Below are positions 1 to 8,547 of a stretch of DNA of 64,000 nucleotides, in pieces (positions within the stretch are counted from its first letter, which is position 1; each line of letters opens with the position of its first letter). The DNA is from Scybalousia_A sp045221575 (GTDB lineage: Bacteria; Bacteroidota; Bacteroidia; Bacteroidales; P3). The notes under the pieces are model-generated. The model saw nothing but the letters and a program-made list of their open reading frames with translations. It had not been told where the DNA came from and did not search any database. The DNA is taken from assembly GCA_045221575.1 (NCBI GenBank), contig JBGUWU010000031.1:67524-131523 (forward strand), given 5' to 3'. The position numbers were made by a program, and so were the translations under genes.

Positions 1-1310
1 CTGCTGGTTCTCGTGCTGCATCTTCTCACACAGGTGCTTTAGCTACTGATGATGTTGCTGTAGATGCTTTGTTCCGTAAAGCAGGTATAGTTCGTTGTTA
101 TGGTAGAGAAGAACTTTGCACTGTTGCTGCTATATTTACTTATCCTCGTTTTGAAGGTAATAATATAGCTATTATTACTCATGCTGGAGGTCCTGCTGTT
201 ATGCTTACAGATGCTTTAAGTAAATGTGGTATGAATATTCCTAAGATAGAAGGAAAAGTTGCTGATGAATTATTAACAAAATTATTCCCAGGTTCTTCTG
301 TTGCTAATCCTATAGATTTTCTTGCTACCGGTACTCCAGAACAATTGGATACAATAATAGAAACTGTTGACAAACAAATGCCAGATATTGATGCAATGTG
401 TGTTATATTTGGTACTCCAGGTTTAGTGAAGAATTATGATGCTTACAATGTTATTCATGAAAAGATAAATTCTTGTAAAAAACCTATTTTCCCTATACTT
501 CCATCTACTCTTGTTGCTGGTGATGAAGTAAAAGATTTCGTTAATAAAGGACATACTTACTTCCCAGATGAAACAGTATTTGGAAATGCAGTAAGTAGAA
601 TAGTTGTTACTCCTCCTCCTGCAACAGAAGAAGACTTAATCAAGATAGACGTAGAAAAGATTAGAAAAGTTATTGACTCTTGCGACAATGGTTATATTGA
701 CGTAAAGAAAGCTAATGAACTATTTGACATAGCAGGTATTTCTCACTACAACGATATTTCTTCTGATAACGAACAAGAAATAGTTGATTTCGCAAACAAA
801 GTTGGTTATCCTGTTGTAATGAAAGTTGTTGGCCCTGTTCATAAGAGTGATGTTGGTGGCGTTTCATTAAATGTTAAAGATGAAGCAAGCGTAAGAAAAG
901 AATTCCAACGTTTGATTAAGATAAAAGACACTTACGCTGTTCAATGTTACCATATGTATTTCGGAACAGAAATTTATATCGGTGCTATTCGTACTCCAAT
1001 GTTTGGACATCAAGTATTATGTGGTTTAGGTGGAATATTCATTGAAGTATTAAAAGACGTTCGTTCAAATCTTGCTCCTATAGGAATAAAAGAAGCAAAA
1101 GAAATGATTAAATCATTGAAAGGTTATAAGATTATTCAAGGAGTTAGAGGTCAAGAAGGTGTTAATGAAGACTTATATGCAGACCAGATAGCACGTGTTT
1201 CTGCTCTTGTACAGGCTGCTCCTGAGATTGCAGAAATGGACCTTAACCCATTACTTGGAACAAAGGATACCATAGTTGCCGTTGATGCTCGTATAAGAAT
1301 AGAAAAATAA
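1..1310 (+). CDS. ADP-forming acetate/acyl-CoA ligase, 5'-truncated by window edge
   Basis: NDP-forming acyl-CoA synthetase that makes ATP from ADP, phosphate and an acyl-CoA, releasing the acid (for example acetyl-CoA to acetate) in the cytosol. The frame is open from base 3, so the Met at 69 is internal and the true start lies outside the window. The first visible residues include SHTGALA, matching the phosphohistidine segment of the alpha part. The ATP-grasp beta part follows, with VHKSDVGGV, ending near MDLNPLL. Alpha and beta are therefore fused in one chain, as is usual in bacterial members. About 437 residues are visible of a family length near 700. It is followed after 13 bp by a small membrane protein and then dapF, probably one transcript. 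Substrate choice (acetyl, propionyl or other) cannot be read from the sequence. Confidence 0.9.
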   Translation, partial: AGSRAASSHTGALATDDVAVDALFRKAGIVRCYGREELCTVAAIFTYPRFEGNNIAIITHAGGPAVMLTDALSKCGMNIPKIEGKVADELLTKLFPGSSVANPIDFLATGTPEQLDTIIETVDKQMPDIDAMCVIFGTPGLVKNYDAYNVIHEKINSCKKPIFPILPSTLVAGDEVKDFVNKGHTYFPDETVFGNAVSRIVVTPPPATEEDLIKIDVEKIRKVIDSCDNGYIDVKKANELFDIAGISHYNDISSDNEQEIVDFANKVGYPVVMKVVGPVHKSDVGGVSLNVKDEASVRKEFQRLIKIKDTYAVQCYHMYFGTEIYIGAIRTPMFGHQVLCGLGGIFIEVLKDVRSNLAPIGIKEAKEMIKSLKGYKIIQGVRGQEGVNEDLYADQIARVSALVQAAPEIAEMDLNPLLGTKDTIVAVDARIRIEK

Positions 1311-1323
1311 TATTATAAAATCA

Positions 1324-1608
1324 ATGAATAAAATTGTATTAAAAAACTTCTTTATGATGCTCTTGGCTGGCCTATTGATAATCGCAATGATGATTATCTT
1401 AGGAGCAACTGCAGAAGAGAATGGAGTAATCTATTGGTTAGGTTTAATTATTGTTTGTTGTTCGGTGATATTTGTACTTTATCAAACAATACAGATTTCT
1501 ACCAAGTTAAACAATGCTAACAACGAACTTAACGAATTGAAAGAAAGGTTGAAAAAGCTTGTTCCTCCTACAACGGAAAACAAGACAACAGAAAATAAAG
1601 AAGAATAA
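1324..1608 (+). CDS. small two-helix membrane protein
   Basis: I do not recognise this 94-residue protein. It has two hydrophobic segments (about residues 8-27 and 36-53) separated by a short loop. A charged, Asn/Lys/Glu-rich tail (about 58-85) follows with heptad-like spacing, probably a short coiled coil, and then a disordered Thr/Glu/Lys end. The topology suggests an inner-membrane hairpin with a cytoplasmic or periplasmic coil. It sits between the acyl-CoA ligase and dapF with short gaps on both sides, so it is probably co-transcribed with housekeeping genes. No function is inferred. Confidence 0.7.
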   Translation: MNKIVLKNFFMMLLAGLLIIAMMIILGATAEENGVIYWLGLIIVCCSVIFVLYQTIQISTKLNNANNELNELKERLKKLVPPTTENKTTENKEE

Positions 1609-1618
1609 AAGAAAATCA

Positions 1619-2446
1619 ATGACTGTGCGTTTTTATAAATATGAAGGTGCAGGCAATGATTTTATAATTATTGACAACAGAGACTTGAGTATTGCCTTGG
1701 ACAAAGAGAAAATAAAATCTCTTTGTCTTAGGCATTTTGGTATAGGAAGCGATGGTTTGATGCTATTAGAAAGATTTAAACCTGAAAGTTTAAGTTCTTA
1801 TGAACAAGATTTTGAAGTTGTGGATTTTTCTATGCGTTTTTATAATCCAGATGGAAGTAGCGGTATGATGTGTGGCAATGGTGGAAGATGTATTGTTAGA
1901 TTTGCAAAAGATATAGGTGCAATTAAAATAAACACAACAACATTCCTTGCTCCAGATGGTGTTCATTGTGCTGAAATACTTAACAATGGTGATATTTCTT
2001 TAAAGATGAAAGATGTAGATTTCTTTGAGAAGTATGACGATGGCTATTGGATAGATACAGGAACCTCGCATTTTGTAGTAAAAAGCCAAGATATTAAGAA
2101 TGAAAACGTCTTTGAAAAAGGTAGATCATTGCGCTACGACAACAGATTTCAAAAACATAACGGCACAAACGTAAATTTTTATACCGAAATCAAAGAAAAC
2201 AATCTGTTAATCAGAACATACGAAAGAGGTGTTGAAGATGAAACACTTGCTTGTGGAACCGGTATAACCGCAACTGCTCTTTGCTATGCTGTGGATAAAA
2301 AATTTAAAAACGGAAACTATACTATTGATATAGCAACTCTACATAACGAATTAAAAGTTAAGTTTTTAAAACACGAAAAAGAATTTAAAGATATTTATTT
2401 AATAGGTCCTGCAAACAAAGTCTTTGAAGGAGAAATTACTATTTAG
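1619..2446 (+). CDS. dapF: diaminopimelate epimerase
   Basis: Converts LL- to meso-diaminopimelate for lysine and peptidoglycan synthesis, without cofactor. The start is set at the ATG at 1619 (MTVRFYKYEGAGNDF). The longer frame beginning at 1559 would overlap the preceding gene by 50 bp and adds a Lys/Arg-rich stretch absent from the family. At 275 residues it has normal length. The two catalytic cysteines are visible: Cys85 in CGNGGRC and Cys212 in ETLACGTG, with IGSDG and NPDGS substrate loops. It lies 10 bp after the small membrane protein. dapA, earlier in the same pathway, is at 47780-48661 in a separate operon. Confidence 0.97.
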   Translation: MTVRFYKYEGAGNDFIIIDNRDLSIALDKEKIKSLCLRHFGIGSDGLMLLERFKPESLSSYEQDFEVVDFSMRFYNPDGSSGMMCGNGGRCIVRFAKDIGAIKINTTTFLAPDGVHCAEILNNGDISLKMKDVDFFEKYDDGYWIDTGTSHFVVKSQDIKNENVFEKGRSLRYDNRFQKHNGTNVNFYTEIKENNLLIRTYERGVEDETLACGTGITATALCYAVDKKFKNGNYTIDIATLHNELKVKFLKHEKEFKDIYLIGPANKVFEGEITI

Positions 2447-2451
2447 AGTTT

Positions 2452-3429
2452 ATGAAAATAAGAAAGTTATTATTTGTTGTACTATTTTGTTTTGCGTTGC
2501 CAACTATGGCACAGAACTATAATATGCAAGGGTTTGAACTTATACTAAAACCTTTAATGGACGAAATGTTTTCAGCTGAAACTGACAACGAGAGGTTTGC
2601 AGCCAATGAAAAGTTTATTTCGAACTTGGAAGATGCTTTAAACTTTGAGAAAAGTTTTTCTTATGACTTCCCTACCCTAAAAAACATTAACATACTTACT
2701 TCTCCAGACAAGCAATTCAAGATTTTCACTTGGGCAATAATGTCTGAAAGTGGAGAATTTGAGAACTTTGGTTTTATACAGTCTAAAAACAGTAAAGGAG
2801 AGTATGGTGTATATCAACTCTTTGATAAAAGCGAAGATATAATCCAGCCTGAATATGCTAAACTTAATGATTCCACATGGTTTGGAGCAGTTTATTATGA
2901 TTTGATTCAAACAAAATACGAAGGAAATACCTACTATGTTCTTTTAGGTTGGGACGGTAATAACATTTTTTCAAGACGCAAGGTTATAGAACCTATATCT
3001 TTTCATAAGAACACAGGAAAAGTAACATTTGGACAGAATGTTTTTTATAAAGAGAAAGACAGAAGACGTTATATATTTGAGTATTCCACTGAAGCAAACT
3101 TCACTCTTAAATATGAAATGCAACATTATGATGTAGGAAATACAAAAAAAGCAAAGAGTACTTTTTTTCATAAGGCAAAACCATTTGAAGTGGAAGCGCC
3201 AGAAACAGAGAAACGTCAAATGATTTTCTTTGATGAGTTGGAACCTATGAATTCTGCAATGCAAGGATTCAAACAAAACTATGTTCCTTCTGGTAATGTT
3301 ACAGGCTTATACTTTGAAAATGGAAGATGGAAGAAACTAAAACAGAACGTACTTCCTCGTAATAAAAAAGATAAAAAAGATAACTACACTCCAAAAGAAA
3401 GAAACAAAGGATTATTTCCAGAGAGATAA
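2452..3429 (+). CDS. exported protein of unknown function
   Basis: A 325-residue protein with a clear signal peptide (MKIRKLLFVVLFCFALPTMAQ region, cleavage after Ala20) and no lipobox Cys, so probably periplasmic. The mature part is mixed alpha/beta with many aromatic residues (FTWAIM, YVLLGWDG) and a basic, probably disordered C-terminus rich in Lys/Arg/Asn. The WDG block and beta-rich middle resemble exported hypothetical proteins found in Bacteroidales, but I cannot name a family with confidence. It starts 5 bp after dapF and ends the operon. A 21-bp-period repeat array follows the stop codon. Confidence 0.75.
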   Translation: MKIRKLLFVVLFCFALPTMAQNYNMQGFELILKPLMDEMFSAETDNERFAANEKFISNLEDALNFEKSFSYDFPTLKNINILTSPDKQFKIFTWAIMSESGEFENFGFIQSKNSKGEYGVYQLFDKSEDIIQPEYAKLNDSTWFGAVYYDLIQTKYEGNTYYVLLGWDGNNIFSRRKVIEPISFHKNTGKVTFGQNVFYKEKDRRRYIFEYSTEANFTLKYEMQHYDVGNTKKAKSTFFHKAKPFEVEAPETEKRQMIFFDELEPMNSAMQGFKQNYVPSGNVTGLYFENGRWKKLKQNVLPRNKKDKKDNYTPKERNKGLFPER

Positions 3430-3452
3430 AAGAGTCTTCGTGTTAAATAAAA

Positions 3453-3536
3453 AAGAGTTGATTTTAAAAAATTAGAATCAACTCTTCTTATTAAAAAGAT
3501 TTGATTTTAAAAATTTTAAACCAACTCTTTTTTCAA
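3453..3536. repeat. 21-bp-period intergenic array (copy A) with terminator hairpin
   Basis: Between the convergent genes ending at 3429 (+) and 3547 (-). An 11-bp perfect inverted repeat, AAGAGTTGATT (3453-3463) and AATCAACTCTT (3476-3486), forms a hairpin. A second pair of looser units follows at about 3496 (AAGATTTGAT) and 3518 (CCAACTCTTTTTT). Unit starts fall 21-22 bp apart. T-rich runs at both ends make it a plausible bidirectional terminator. It belongs to the same family as the arrays near 12886, 23390, 33181, 46509 and 53061. Confidence 0.7.
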
Positions 3537-3546
3537 TAAAAATCTA

Positions 3547-4053
3547 TCATTCTTTTCTATCTCCGCAATTGCAAGGGTGATCTTTTCTTATTCTGGCTTT
3601 TGGAAAAAGTTTTTTGATTGCCTTTTGCTCTTTACGAGTCATTTGTATTGCTCTTATATCAAGATATTTGAGATTTGTGTGTTGAAAACATGTGTCAAAT
3701 GCTCGTATAGTATTATCCCAAAGAATAAGAGTATCCAATGGAAGTTGAGCAAGTTCTTTGGGAAGTGAAGAAATAAAATTTTGAGCAGCATTAATATAAT
3801 GTAAAAAAGAAAGTTTTTGTATTTCAGGTGGAATTTCTTTTATACTATTACGAGAAATATCCAATCGTTTCAAATTCTTCAGTTCTAATATCTCCAATGG
3901 AAAAGATTGAAGTTTTTGTTTTTTAAGAATAAGTGTGGTAACACTATCTTTGTGTTGCAAAGCCTCTTGTATAGAATAACAAGTAAGGCCTTGAGAAAAA
4001 CAGACTTCTATCACAAGACAAAATATCAAACTAAGCGAGAATTTTTTTTGCAT
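3547..4053 (-). CDS. exported leucine-rich-repeat protein
   Basis: A 168-residue protein with an N-terminal signal peptide (about 20 residues, ending CFSQG). It carries roughly four leucine-rich repeats: LEILELKNLKRLDISRNSI, then IQKLSFLHYINAAQNFI, then LAQLPLDTLILWDNTI and a last NLKYLDIRAIQM. The C-terminus is basic and has a CNC motif. It would be secreted to the periplasm or beyond and probably binds protein, but the partner is unknown. Its start lies 23 bp inside the 3' end of ribF in another frame, so translation is probably coupled to ribF. It is the last gene of this minus-strand operon. Confidence 0.8.
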   Translation of the reverse strand: MQKKFSLSLIFCLVIEVCFSQGLTCYSIQEALQHKDSVTTLILKKQKLQSFPLEILELKNLKRLDISRNSIKEIPPEIQKLSFLHYINAAQNFISSLPKELAQLPLDTLILWDNTIRAFDTCFQHTNLKYLDIRAIQMTRKEQKAIKKLFPKARIRKDHPCNCGDRKE

Positions 4054-4960
4054 TTTCGCAGTCTTTTTCTATTTGAGCTACTAAAGATTCTTCGTTTTCA
4101 AACTTTTTTTCCTCTCTTAGATACTCAATAAATTCAAGTTTTATTTCCTCATTGTATATATCTTCATTGAAATCAAAGATAAATGTTTCAATGGTTTTGT
4201 CTTGTCTTTGAAAAGTAGGACGATTTCCTATGTTTGTTACGCTTTTATATATATTGTCTTTGTATTTGAGTAACGTTGCATAGACTCCATTTTTAGGAAT
4301 TAGTTTCTTTTGTGGCACAACAATATTTGCTGTTGGAAATCCTAAACTTGTGCCTAGGTGAAAACCTTCTTCAACTTTGGAAGTCAAAGAATAGTTTTCG
4401 TTTAACATCTTATTAGCCAAAGAAACTTCACCTTTGCTTATGGCTTTACGAATTTCAGAAGAAGAAATCTCTATGTTGTTTTCAAACAACGCCGTTTTAT
4501 CTCTAATAATTTTAATATTTGAGTAGATTTCTTGGCTTATTATTTCCTTAAATTCTTCGTTGTGCGGATTTCCAAAACTATTATCATAGCCCAAAAGCAA
4601 TGCTTGAATATTTATCTTCTTTTTAAGAATATCAAGAAAAGCTTTTGGGCTAATTTGTGCAAATTCTTTTGTAAAATGTATTGTTATAAGATAATCAATA
4701 TTTGCTTTTTCTATCTTAGAATATCGTTCTGAGTTAGTTTGAAGAAGTTGTATAGGATATTTTTCTTTTTTAGAATCCAAAACTTCTCGTGGGTGGTTTG
4801 AGAATGTAATAACTACACTTTTGCAATTCTCTTTTTGTGCTAAAAGTTGAAGTTTTTCTAACATAAACTGATGACCTTTATGCACACCGTCAAACATTCC
4901 GATTGTTGCAACGGAGTTATAAGGTAAGGAATTTATGTTTTCTAATTCTAAGATTTTCAA
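4031..4960 (-). CDS. ribF: bifunctional riboflavin kinase / FAD synthetase
   Basis: Phosphorylates riboflavin to FMN and adenylylates FMN to FAD in the cytosol. The N-terminal adenylyltransferase domain carries IGMFDGVHKGHQ (residues 20-31), the HxGH-type nucleotide-binding site. The C-terminal riboflavin kinase domain starts near residue 185 with the LGFPTANI motif and continues with NGVYAT and NIGNRPTF. Length is 309 residues, typical of bacterial RibF. It follows the SulP gene after an 18-bp gap and overlaps the downstream leucine-rich-repeat gene. FAD output would serve, among others, the fumarate reductase encoded at 27201. Confidence 0.96.
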   Translation of the reverse strand: MKILELENINSLPYNSVATIGMFDGVHKGHQFMLEKLQLLAQKENCKSVVITFSNHPREVLDSKKEKYPIQLLQTNSERYSKIEKANIDYLITIHFTKEFAQISPKAFLDILKKKINIQALLLGYDNSFGNPHNEEFKEIISQEIYSNIKIIRDKTALFENNIEISSSEIRKAISKGEVSLANKMLNENYSLTSKVEEGFHLGTSLGFPTANIVVPQKKLIPKNGVYATLLKYKDNIYKSVTNIGNRPTFQRQDKTIETFIFDFNEDIYNEEIKLEFIEYLREEKKFENEESLVAQIEKDCENAKKILA

Positions 4961-4978
4961 AACAAAGAACTTTAGTTT

Positions 4979-6715
4979 TTATAGATTAAGAGTTTTTAAA
5001 TATTCTGTACAATCTTCAAAAGTTTTGAATGTTTTTTCTTCTGGAACAATCTCTGGAATCAACTTCATATTCTTTAGCATATAAAGAGGTTGAGGCTGAA
5101 TTATTGTCATTAATACTTCTGCACCTGATGCTTGTAAATCCTTTATTGCTGTCTCCATAGCATAAAGACCTGATTGGTCCATAAAAGAAACTAAACGCAT
5201 ACGAATAATTACTACCTTAGCATCTTTGGGAACATCGTGCATCACTTCTTGAAATCTTGTAATTGAACCAAAGAAAATTGGACCATTCAAACGTTGGATA
5301 TATATCTTATGTTTTATGTTTTCTGGTATGCCGCCTTCGTCTGACCATGGAGATTCTTTATCAAAATGCTGAATTTCTTGAGAAGAGTAACTTCCCTCCA
5401 CTAAATCACCTGCACGTTTCATGAATAATACACAAGCGATAATCATTCCTATACCTACTGCAGTGAGCAAATCAACAAAAACTGTCATCAACAGCACAAC
5501 AATCAAAACAAATGCATCTGCAACAGGTATCTTTAATAAGTCTTTCAAGCCTTTAAAGTCTATTATTCCCCACCCTACAGTTATAAGAATTCCTGCTAAA
5601 ACAGAAAGAGGAACATATTTTACCAAAGATCCTAAACCTAAAAGTATGGCAAGTAAGAAAACAGAGTGAATCATTCCGCTTATTTTAGTTCTACCTCCAC
5701 TTTTCACATTAACAACAGTACGCATTGTTGCACCTGCTCCTGCTAAACCACAGAAAAGACCTGCAACCATGTTGCCTATTCCTTGACCTATAAGTTCTTT
5801 ATTTGAATTGTGCTTTGTCTTAGTTATGTTATCAGCAACAACAGAAGTTAATAATGTATCTATACTTCCTAATCCTGCAAGAGTAAGTCCTGGAATTATA
5901 CTTGCCTTTAAAACTTGTAACCAATCTACACCTGCTAATGAAACACCATCTTTTGCAAAGAAAGGCATAGGAAGACCTGCTGGAATTGAACCTATAACAA
6001 GTTTATCATCTACATCTAAAAACAAAGAAACTACTGTCATAATTATCAACGCAACAAGAGTAGATGGTACTTTCTTTGTTAAATAAGGGAATAGCTGTAT
6101 GATAATAATCGTTCCTAATCCTAAGATTAGAGCTGTAGAAGAAATTCCTGCAGATACCATTTCAGGAAATTTTGCTACCATATCTACTACAAGAACTGGA
6201 GATTTTAAACCTATAAGAGGATATATTTGTTGTAGAATTATAATAACACCAATTCCACTCATAAATCCTGAAAGTACAGGATAAGGAATGTATCTAACGT
6301 ATTTCCCTATCTTGATTATGCCAAAAAGAACTTGGAATAAACCGCAGAAAAGTCCAGCCATAGACATTGAAAGCAAGACCGTTGAAATATTTCCAGAAGA
6401 CATTATCCATGCTCCTGAAATCAAAGAGGCTGTAATCACAGTCATTGGGCCTGTAGGTCCGCTTATCTGAGAAGGAGTTCCTCCAAACAAAGCTGCAAAA
6501 AAGCCTAACATTGTTGCGCCAATCAAACCTGCTAACGCACCGAGCGAAGACGCAGATGGAGAATCTATTCCTCCGAACGCTTGAATACCGAATGCTAAAG
6601 CTAAAGGTAAAGCTACTATTCCAGCTGTTATACCTCCAAATACATCACCTTTAATATTTTTTGTGGAAATAAAAGCCATAATTCTTAATTCTTGTTCTTC
6701 AATATTATTCTTCAA
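4979..6715 (-). CDS. SulP-family anion transporter with STAS domain
   Basis: Inner-membrane anion transporter of the SLC26/SulP family (sulfate, bicarbonate or another anion). About 12-14 membrane segments occupy residues 20-440, beginning with the conserved GDVFGGITAGIVALPLALAF. A cytoplasmic STAS domain follows (about 465-575) with the loop SFMDQSG. The longest frame starts at 6715 and overlaps the upstream isomerase gene by 11 bp. An ATG at 6679 (MAFISTKNIKGD) fits the usual SulP N-terminus better and may be the real start. Substrate cannot be decided from sequence. It sits between a peptidyl-prolyl isomerase and ribF, an association I cannot explain functionally. Confidence 0.92.
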   Translation of the reverse strand: MKNNIEEQELRIMAFISTKNIKGDVFGGITAGIVALPLALAFGIQAFGGIDSPSASSLGALAGLIGATMLGFFAALFGGTPSQISGPTGPMTVITASLISGAWIMSSGNISTVLLSMSMAGLFCGLFQVLFGIIKIGKYVRYIPYPVLSGFMSGIGVIIILQQIYPLIGLKSPVLVVDMVAKFPEMVSAGISSTALILGLGTIIIIQLFPYLTKKVPSTLVALIIMTVVSLFLDVDDKLVIGSIPAGLPMPFFAKDGVSLAGVDWLQVLKASIIPGLTLAGLGSIDTLLTSVVADNITKTKHNSNKELIGQGIGNMVAGLFCGLAGAGATMRTVVNVKSGGRTKISGMIHSVFLLAILLGLGSLVKYVPLSVLAGILITVGWGIIDFKGLKDLLKIPVADAFVLIVVLLMTVFVDLLTAVGIGMIIACVLFMKRAGDLVEGSYSSQEIQHFDKESPWSDEGGIPENIKHKIYIQRLNGPIFFGSITRFQEVMHDVPKDAKVVIIRMRLVSFMDQSGLYAMETAIKDLQASGAEVLMTIIQPQPLYMLKNMKLIPEIVPEEKTFKTFEDCTEYLKTLNL

Positions 6716-7406
6716 CTATTTTCACAACCATTCTAATATCTTCTAATGGTCTATCATTGCGGTCTGTTTTAACTCCTGCTATTTTATCTACAACATCAAG
6801 TCCTTCTACAACTTCTCCAAAAACAGTGTAATCTCCATCAAGGAATGGAACACCACCAAGAGTTTTATAAACTTGTCTTTGTGCTGTTGTAAATTGTCTT
6901 CCTGTTCTGCTTGAAATCATATCTAATTCTTGGTCTGTATAAGTTTTACCTTGTACTATATAGAATTGACAAGCAGAAGAAGATTTTTGAGGGTTGTTAT
7001 CTCTTGCTGCAGCTAATGCTCCTTTTTTATGGAAAAGAGTGCTATTTATTTCTGCTGGAACTTTGTAACCCAAATCTCCTGCTCCAAGTTGTTGTCCTTT
7101 TCTTGCAGTTTTGCTGGTTGGATCACCTCCTTGTATCATAAATTGTTCAATAACTCTATGAAATAAAGTACTATCAAGAGATTTATTCTTTACAATTTGA
7201 ATAAAATTATCTCTATGTTGAGGAGTTTCATTGTAAAGAGCAAGTTTTATATCCCCATAATTTGTAGATATTAACACCATTGTTCGTTTTTGTGTTTCCA
7301 TTGATTTTTCTGCTTTTTCGTTTGTAACTGTGGTAGTTTTCTTAGAGCATCCTAATAAAAGAATACTAAAAGAAATAAATAAAATTAAAAATTTTGTTGT
7401 GTTCAT
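6705..7406 (-). CDS. cyclophilin-type peptidyl-prolyl cis-trans isomerase lipoprotein
   Basis: Catalyses cis-trans isomerisation of prolyl bonds in exported proteins. Start chosen at the ATG at 7406, giving a lipoprotein signal MNTTKFLILFISFSILLLGC with acceptor Cys20. The frame extends to 7445, but that region overlaps the promoter (box at 7457-7464). The cyclophilin domain (about residues 40-230) shows FHRVIEQFMIQGGDP and the SACQFYIV strand. An insertion around TYTDQELDMISSRTGRQFT is typical of the Bacteroidetes lipoprotein form. First gene of the operon with SulP, ribF and the leucine-rich-repeat gene. Confidence 0.93.
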   Translation of the reverse strand: MNTTKFLILFISFSILLLGCSKKTTTVTNEKAEKSMETQKRTMVLISTNYGDIKLALYNETPQHRDNFIQIVKNKSLDSTLFHRVIEQFMIQGGDPTSKTARKGQQLGAGDLGYKVPAEINSTLFHKKGALAAARDNNPQKSSSACQFYIVQGKTYTDQELDMISSRTGRQFTTAQRQVYKTLGGVPFLDGDYTVFGEVVEGLDVVDKIAGVKTDRNDRPLEDIRMVVKIVEE

Positions 7407-7444
7407 AATAATTTTTATTAAATTTGCAACCTGAATTACGTTCA

Positions 7445-7452
7445 TAAATTTG
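7445..7452 (+). promoter_or_regulatory. promoter -7 box of the 7479 lipoprotein gene
   Basis: TAAATTTG on the plus strand, 26 bp before the ATG at 7479. A TTTG at 7423-7426 lies 18 bp upstream, close to the spacing expected for the -33 element. Confidence 0.7.
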
Positions 7453-7456
7453 AGTG

Positions 7457-7464
7457 CAAAATTA
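7457..7464 (-). promoter_or_regulatory. promoter -7 box of the isomerase operon
   Basis: TAATTTTG on the minus strand fits the Bacteroidetes TAnnTTTG box. It lies about 50 bp before the ATG at 7406, which supports that start over the one at 7445. It is interleaved with an opposing box at 7445-7452. Confidence 0.7.
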
Positions 7465-7478
7465 CAAATAATATTGTT

Positions 7479-7856
7479 ATGAAACTAAATATCGTAAGAA
7501 AAATTGTCGCAAGCGTTATAATTTGCTTGACAGTGTTGGGATTCTATTCTTGTAGTGATGATTTGGACGGTTGTGGTTTAACCGTTGTAGTTACAGACTC
7601 AGTTGGCAACCGCATACCTGGTGCATACATAACTGTAGGAGTAGATATTAATGGTGAAATTGCTGATGGCAACACTATAAAGAGAACTGCCATTTCTGAC
7701 AAAAACGGAGAAGCATACTTCTTTTTTGACAATGAAGCTATATTCACTATTTACGCAAGCATATTAGCACAAGACGGCTACACACTAAGAAGCGGAAAAT
7801 CTACCGTTCAGTTAAAATACAATGAAATGATTTCAAAAGATGTGATTCTTCCCTAA
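7479..7856 (+). CDS. small lipoprotein with carboxypeptidase-regulatory-like beta domain
   Basis: A 125-residue lipoprotein. The signal peptide ends at Cys25 (GFYSCSDD). The mature part reads as one Ig/CarboxypepD-regulatory-like beta sandwich: TVVVTDSVGNRIPGAYITVGV, then SDKNGEAYFFF and SGKSTVQLKY. Such domains occur in Bacteroidetes cell-surface proteins. The function is unknown. It is monocistronic, with its own promoter (7445-7452), and is followed by two hairpins. Confidence 0.8.
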   Translation: MKLNIVRKIVASVIICLTVLGFYSCSDDLDGCGLTVVVTDSVGNRIPGAYITVGVDINGEIADGNTIKRTAISDKNGEAYFFFDNEAIFTIYASILAQDGYTLRSGKSTVQLKYNEMISKDVILP

Positions 7857-7870
7857 AGTTATAACACAAA

Positions 7871-7956
7871 AATTTGATTACATATCGTAAATATGGAGTA
7901 ATCAAATTCTATTTTCAAAAAAATAAAAGGGACACTATAAATATAGCGTCCCTTTT
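7871..7956. terminator. double hairpin between convergent genes
   Basis: First hairpin: AATTTGATTAC (7871-7881) with GTAATCAAATT (7898-7908), 11 bp perfect. Second: AAAAGGGAC (7925-7933) with GTCCCTTTT (7948-7956), extended inward by CTAT/ATAG. A-tract and T-tract flanks make the second a bidirectional intrinsic terminator for the genes ending at 7856 (+) and 7976 (-). The TTTGAT core of the first stem resembles the core of the 21-bp arrays. Confidence 0.85.
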
Positions 7957-7975
7957 CTATGTTTTTATGACAATA

Positions 7976-8461
7976 TTATACGTTATTTTTTTCAAATGCT
8001 TCTTCTATTAATTCGTTTTCAAAACCATGAGAAGACAGATAGTATCTAAGTTGATATTTCTTTTGATATTCATCTGTAGTGCTTATACTTTTTATTTTCT
8101 TATTCAAAAGCATATCTAAGATTTGTTTATATTCTTCCATATCTATCTTAGCAAGTGATTTTTGAATCAAGTTCTTAGGAATTTGTTTTGAAGTTAGCAT
8201 ATTTCTAATTTTGATTCTTCCCCAATGGTTTTGGTGAATCTTGCTCATAACATAAAGTTCCGTAAATCTTTCCTCTGATATAAAACCTGTTTTAATCAAT
8301 TTTGTAACTATTTTCTTTGAAACTTCTTCGCTTACACCTTTATCTCTAAGTTTGCAACGAACATCCTTAGGACATCTTTCCAAACTTGCACAATACTTTT
8401 GAGCATATTCCAATGCTTCTTCCATACTTAAGGTTTGTTGTTTTGTATTAATCATAAGCAA
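7976..8461 (-). CDS. recX: RecX-family regulatory protein
   Basis: A 161-residue all-helical protein matching RecX, which binds and modulates RecA filaments. It shows the three-helix repeats of the family: EALEYAQKYCASLERCPKDV, then ISEERFTELYVMSKIHQNHW, where W-G-R-x-K-I is the usual block, and the C-terminal KYQLRYYLSSHGFENELI. Start is at 8461 or 8455 (MLMINTK or MINTK). recA is not in the window. It has its own promoter (8480-8487) and ends at a shared bidirectional terminator. Confidence 0.9.
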   Translation of the reverse strand: MLMINTKQQTLSMEEALEYAQKYCASLERCPKDVRCKLRDKGVSEEVSKKIVTKLIKTGFISEERFTELYVMSKIHQNHWGRIKIRNMLTSKQIPKNLIQKSLAKIDMEEYKQILDMLLNKKIKSISTTDEYQKKYQLRYYLSSHGFENELIEEAFEKNNV

Positions 8462-8479
8462 TGTTTAAGAAATTTTTTG

Positions 8480-8487
8480 CAAAGATA
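8480..8487 (-). promoter_or_regulatory. promoter -7 box of recX
   Basis: TATCTTTG on the minus strand, 18 bp before the recX start at 8461, in a short divergent gap. Confidence 0.65.
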
Positions 8488-8547
8488 AACTTTTTTTCTA
8501 AAAAATGCGTTATATAGGCAAGAAAAATGAAAATATCTTATAATTTT

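Noticed and set aside
5421..6470. Series of plus-strand frames inside the SulP gene
   Set aside because: Antisense frames of a well-supported membrane transporter, with no promoter or family match.
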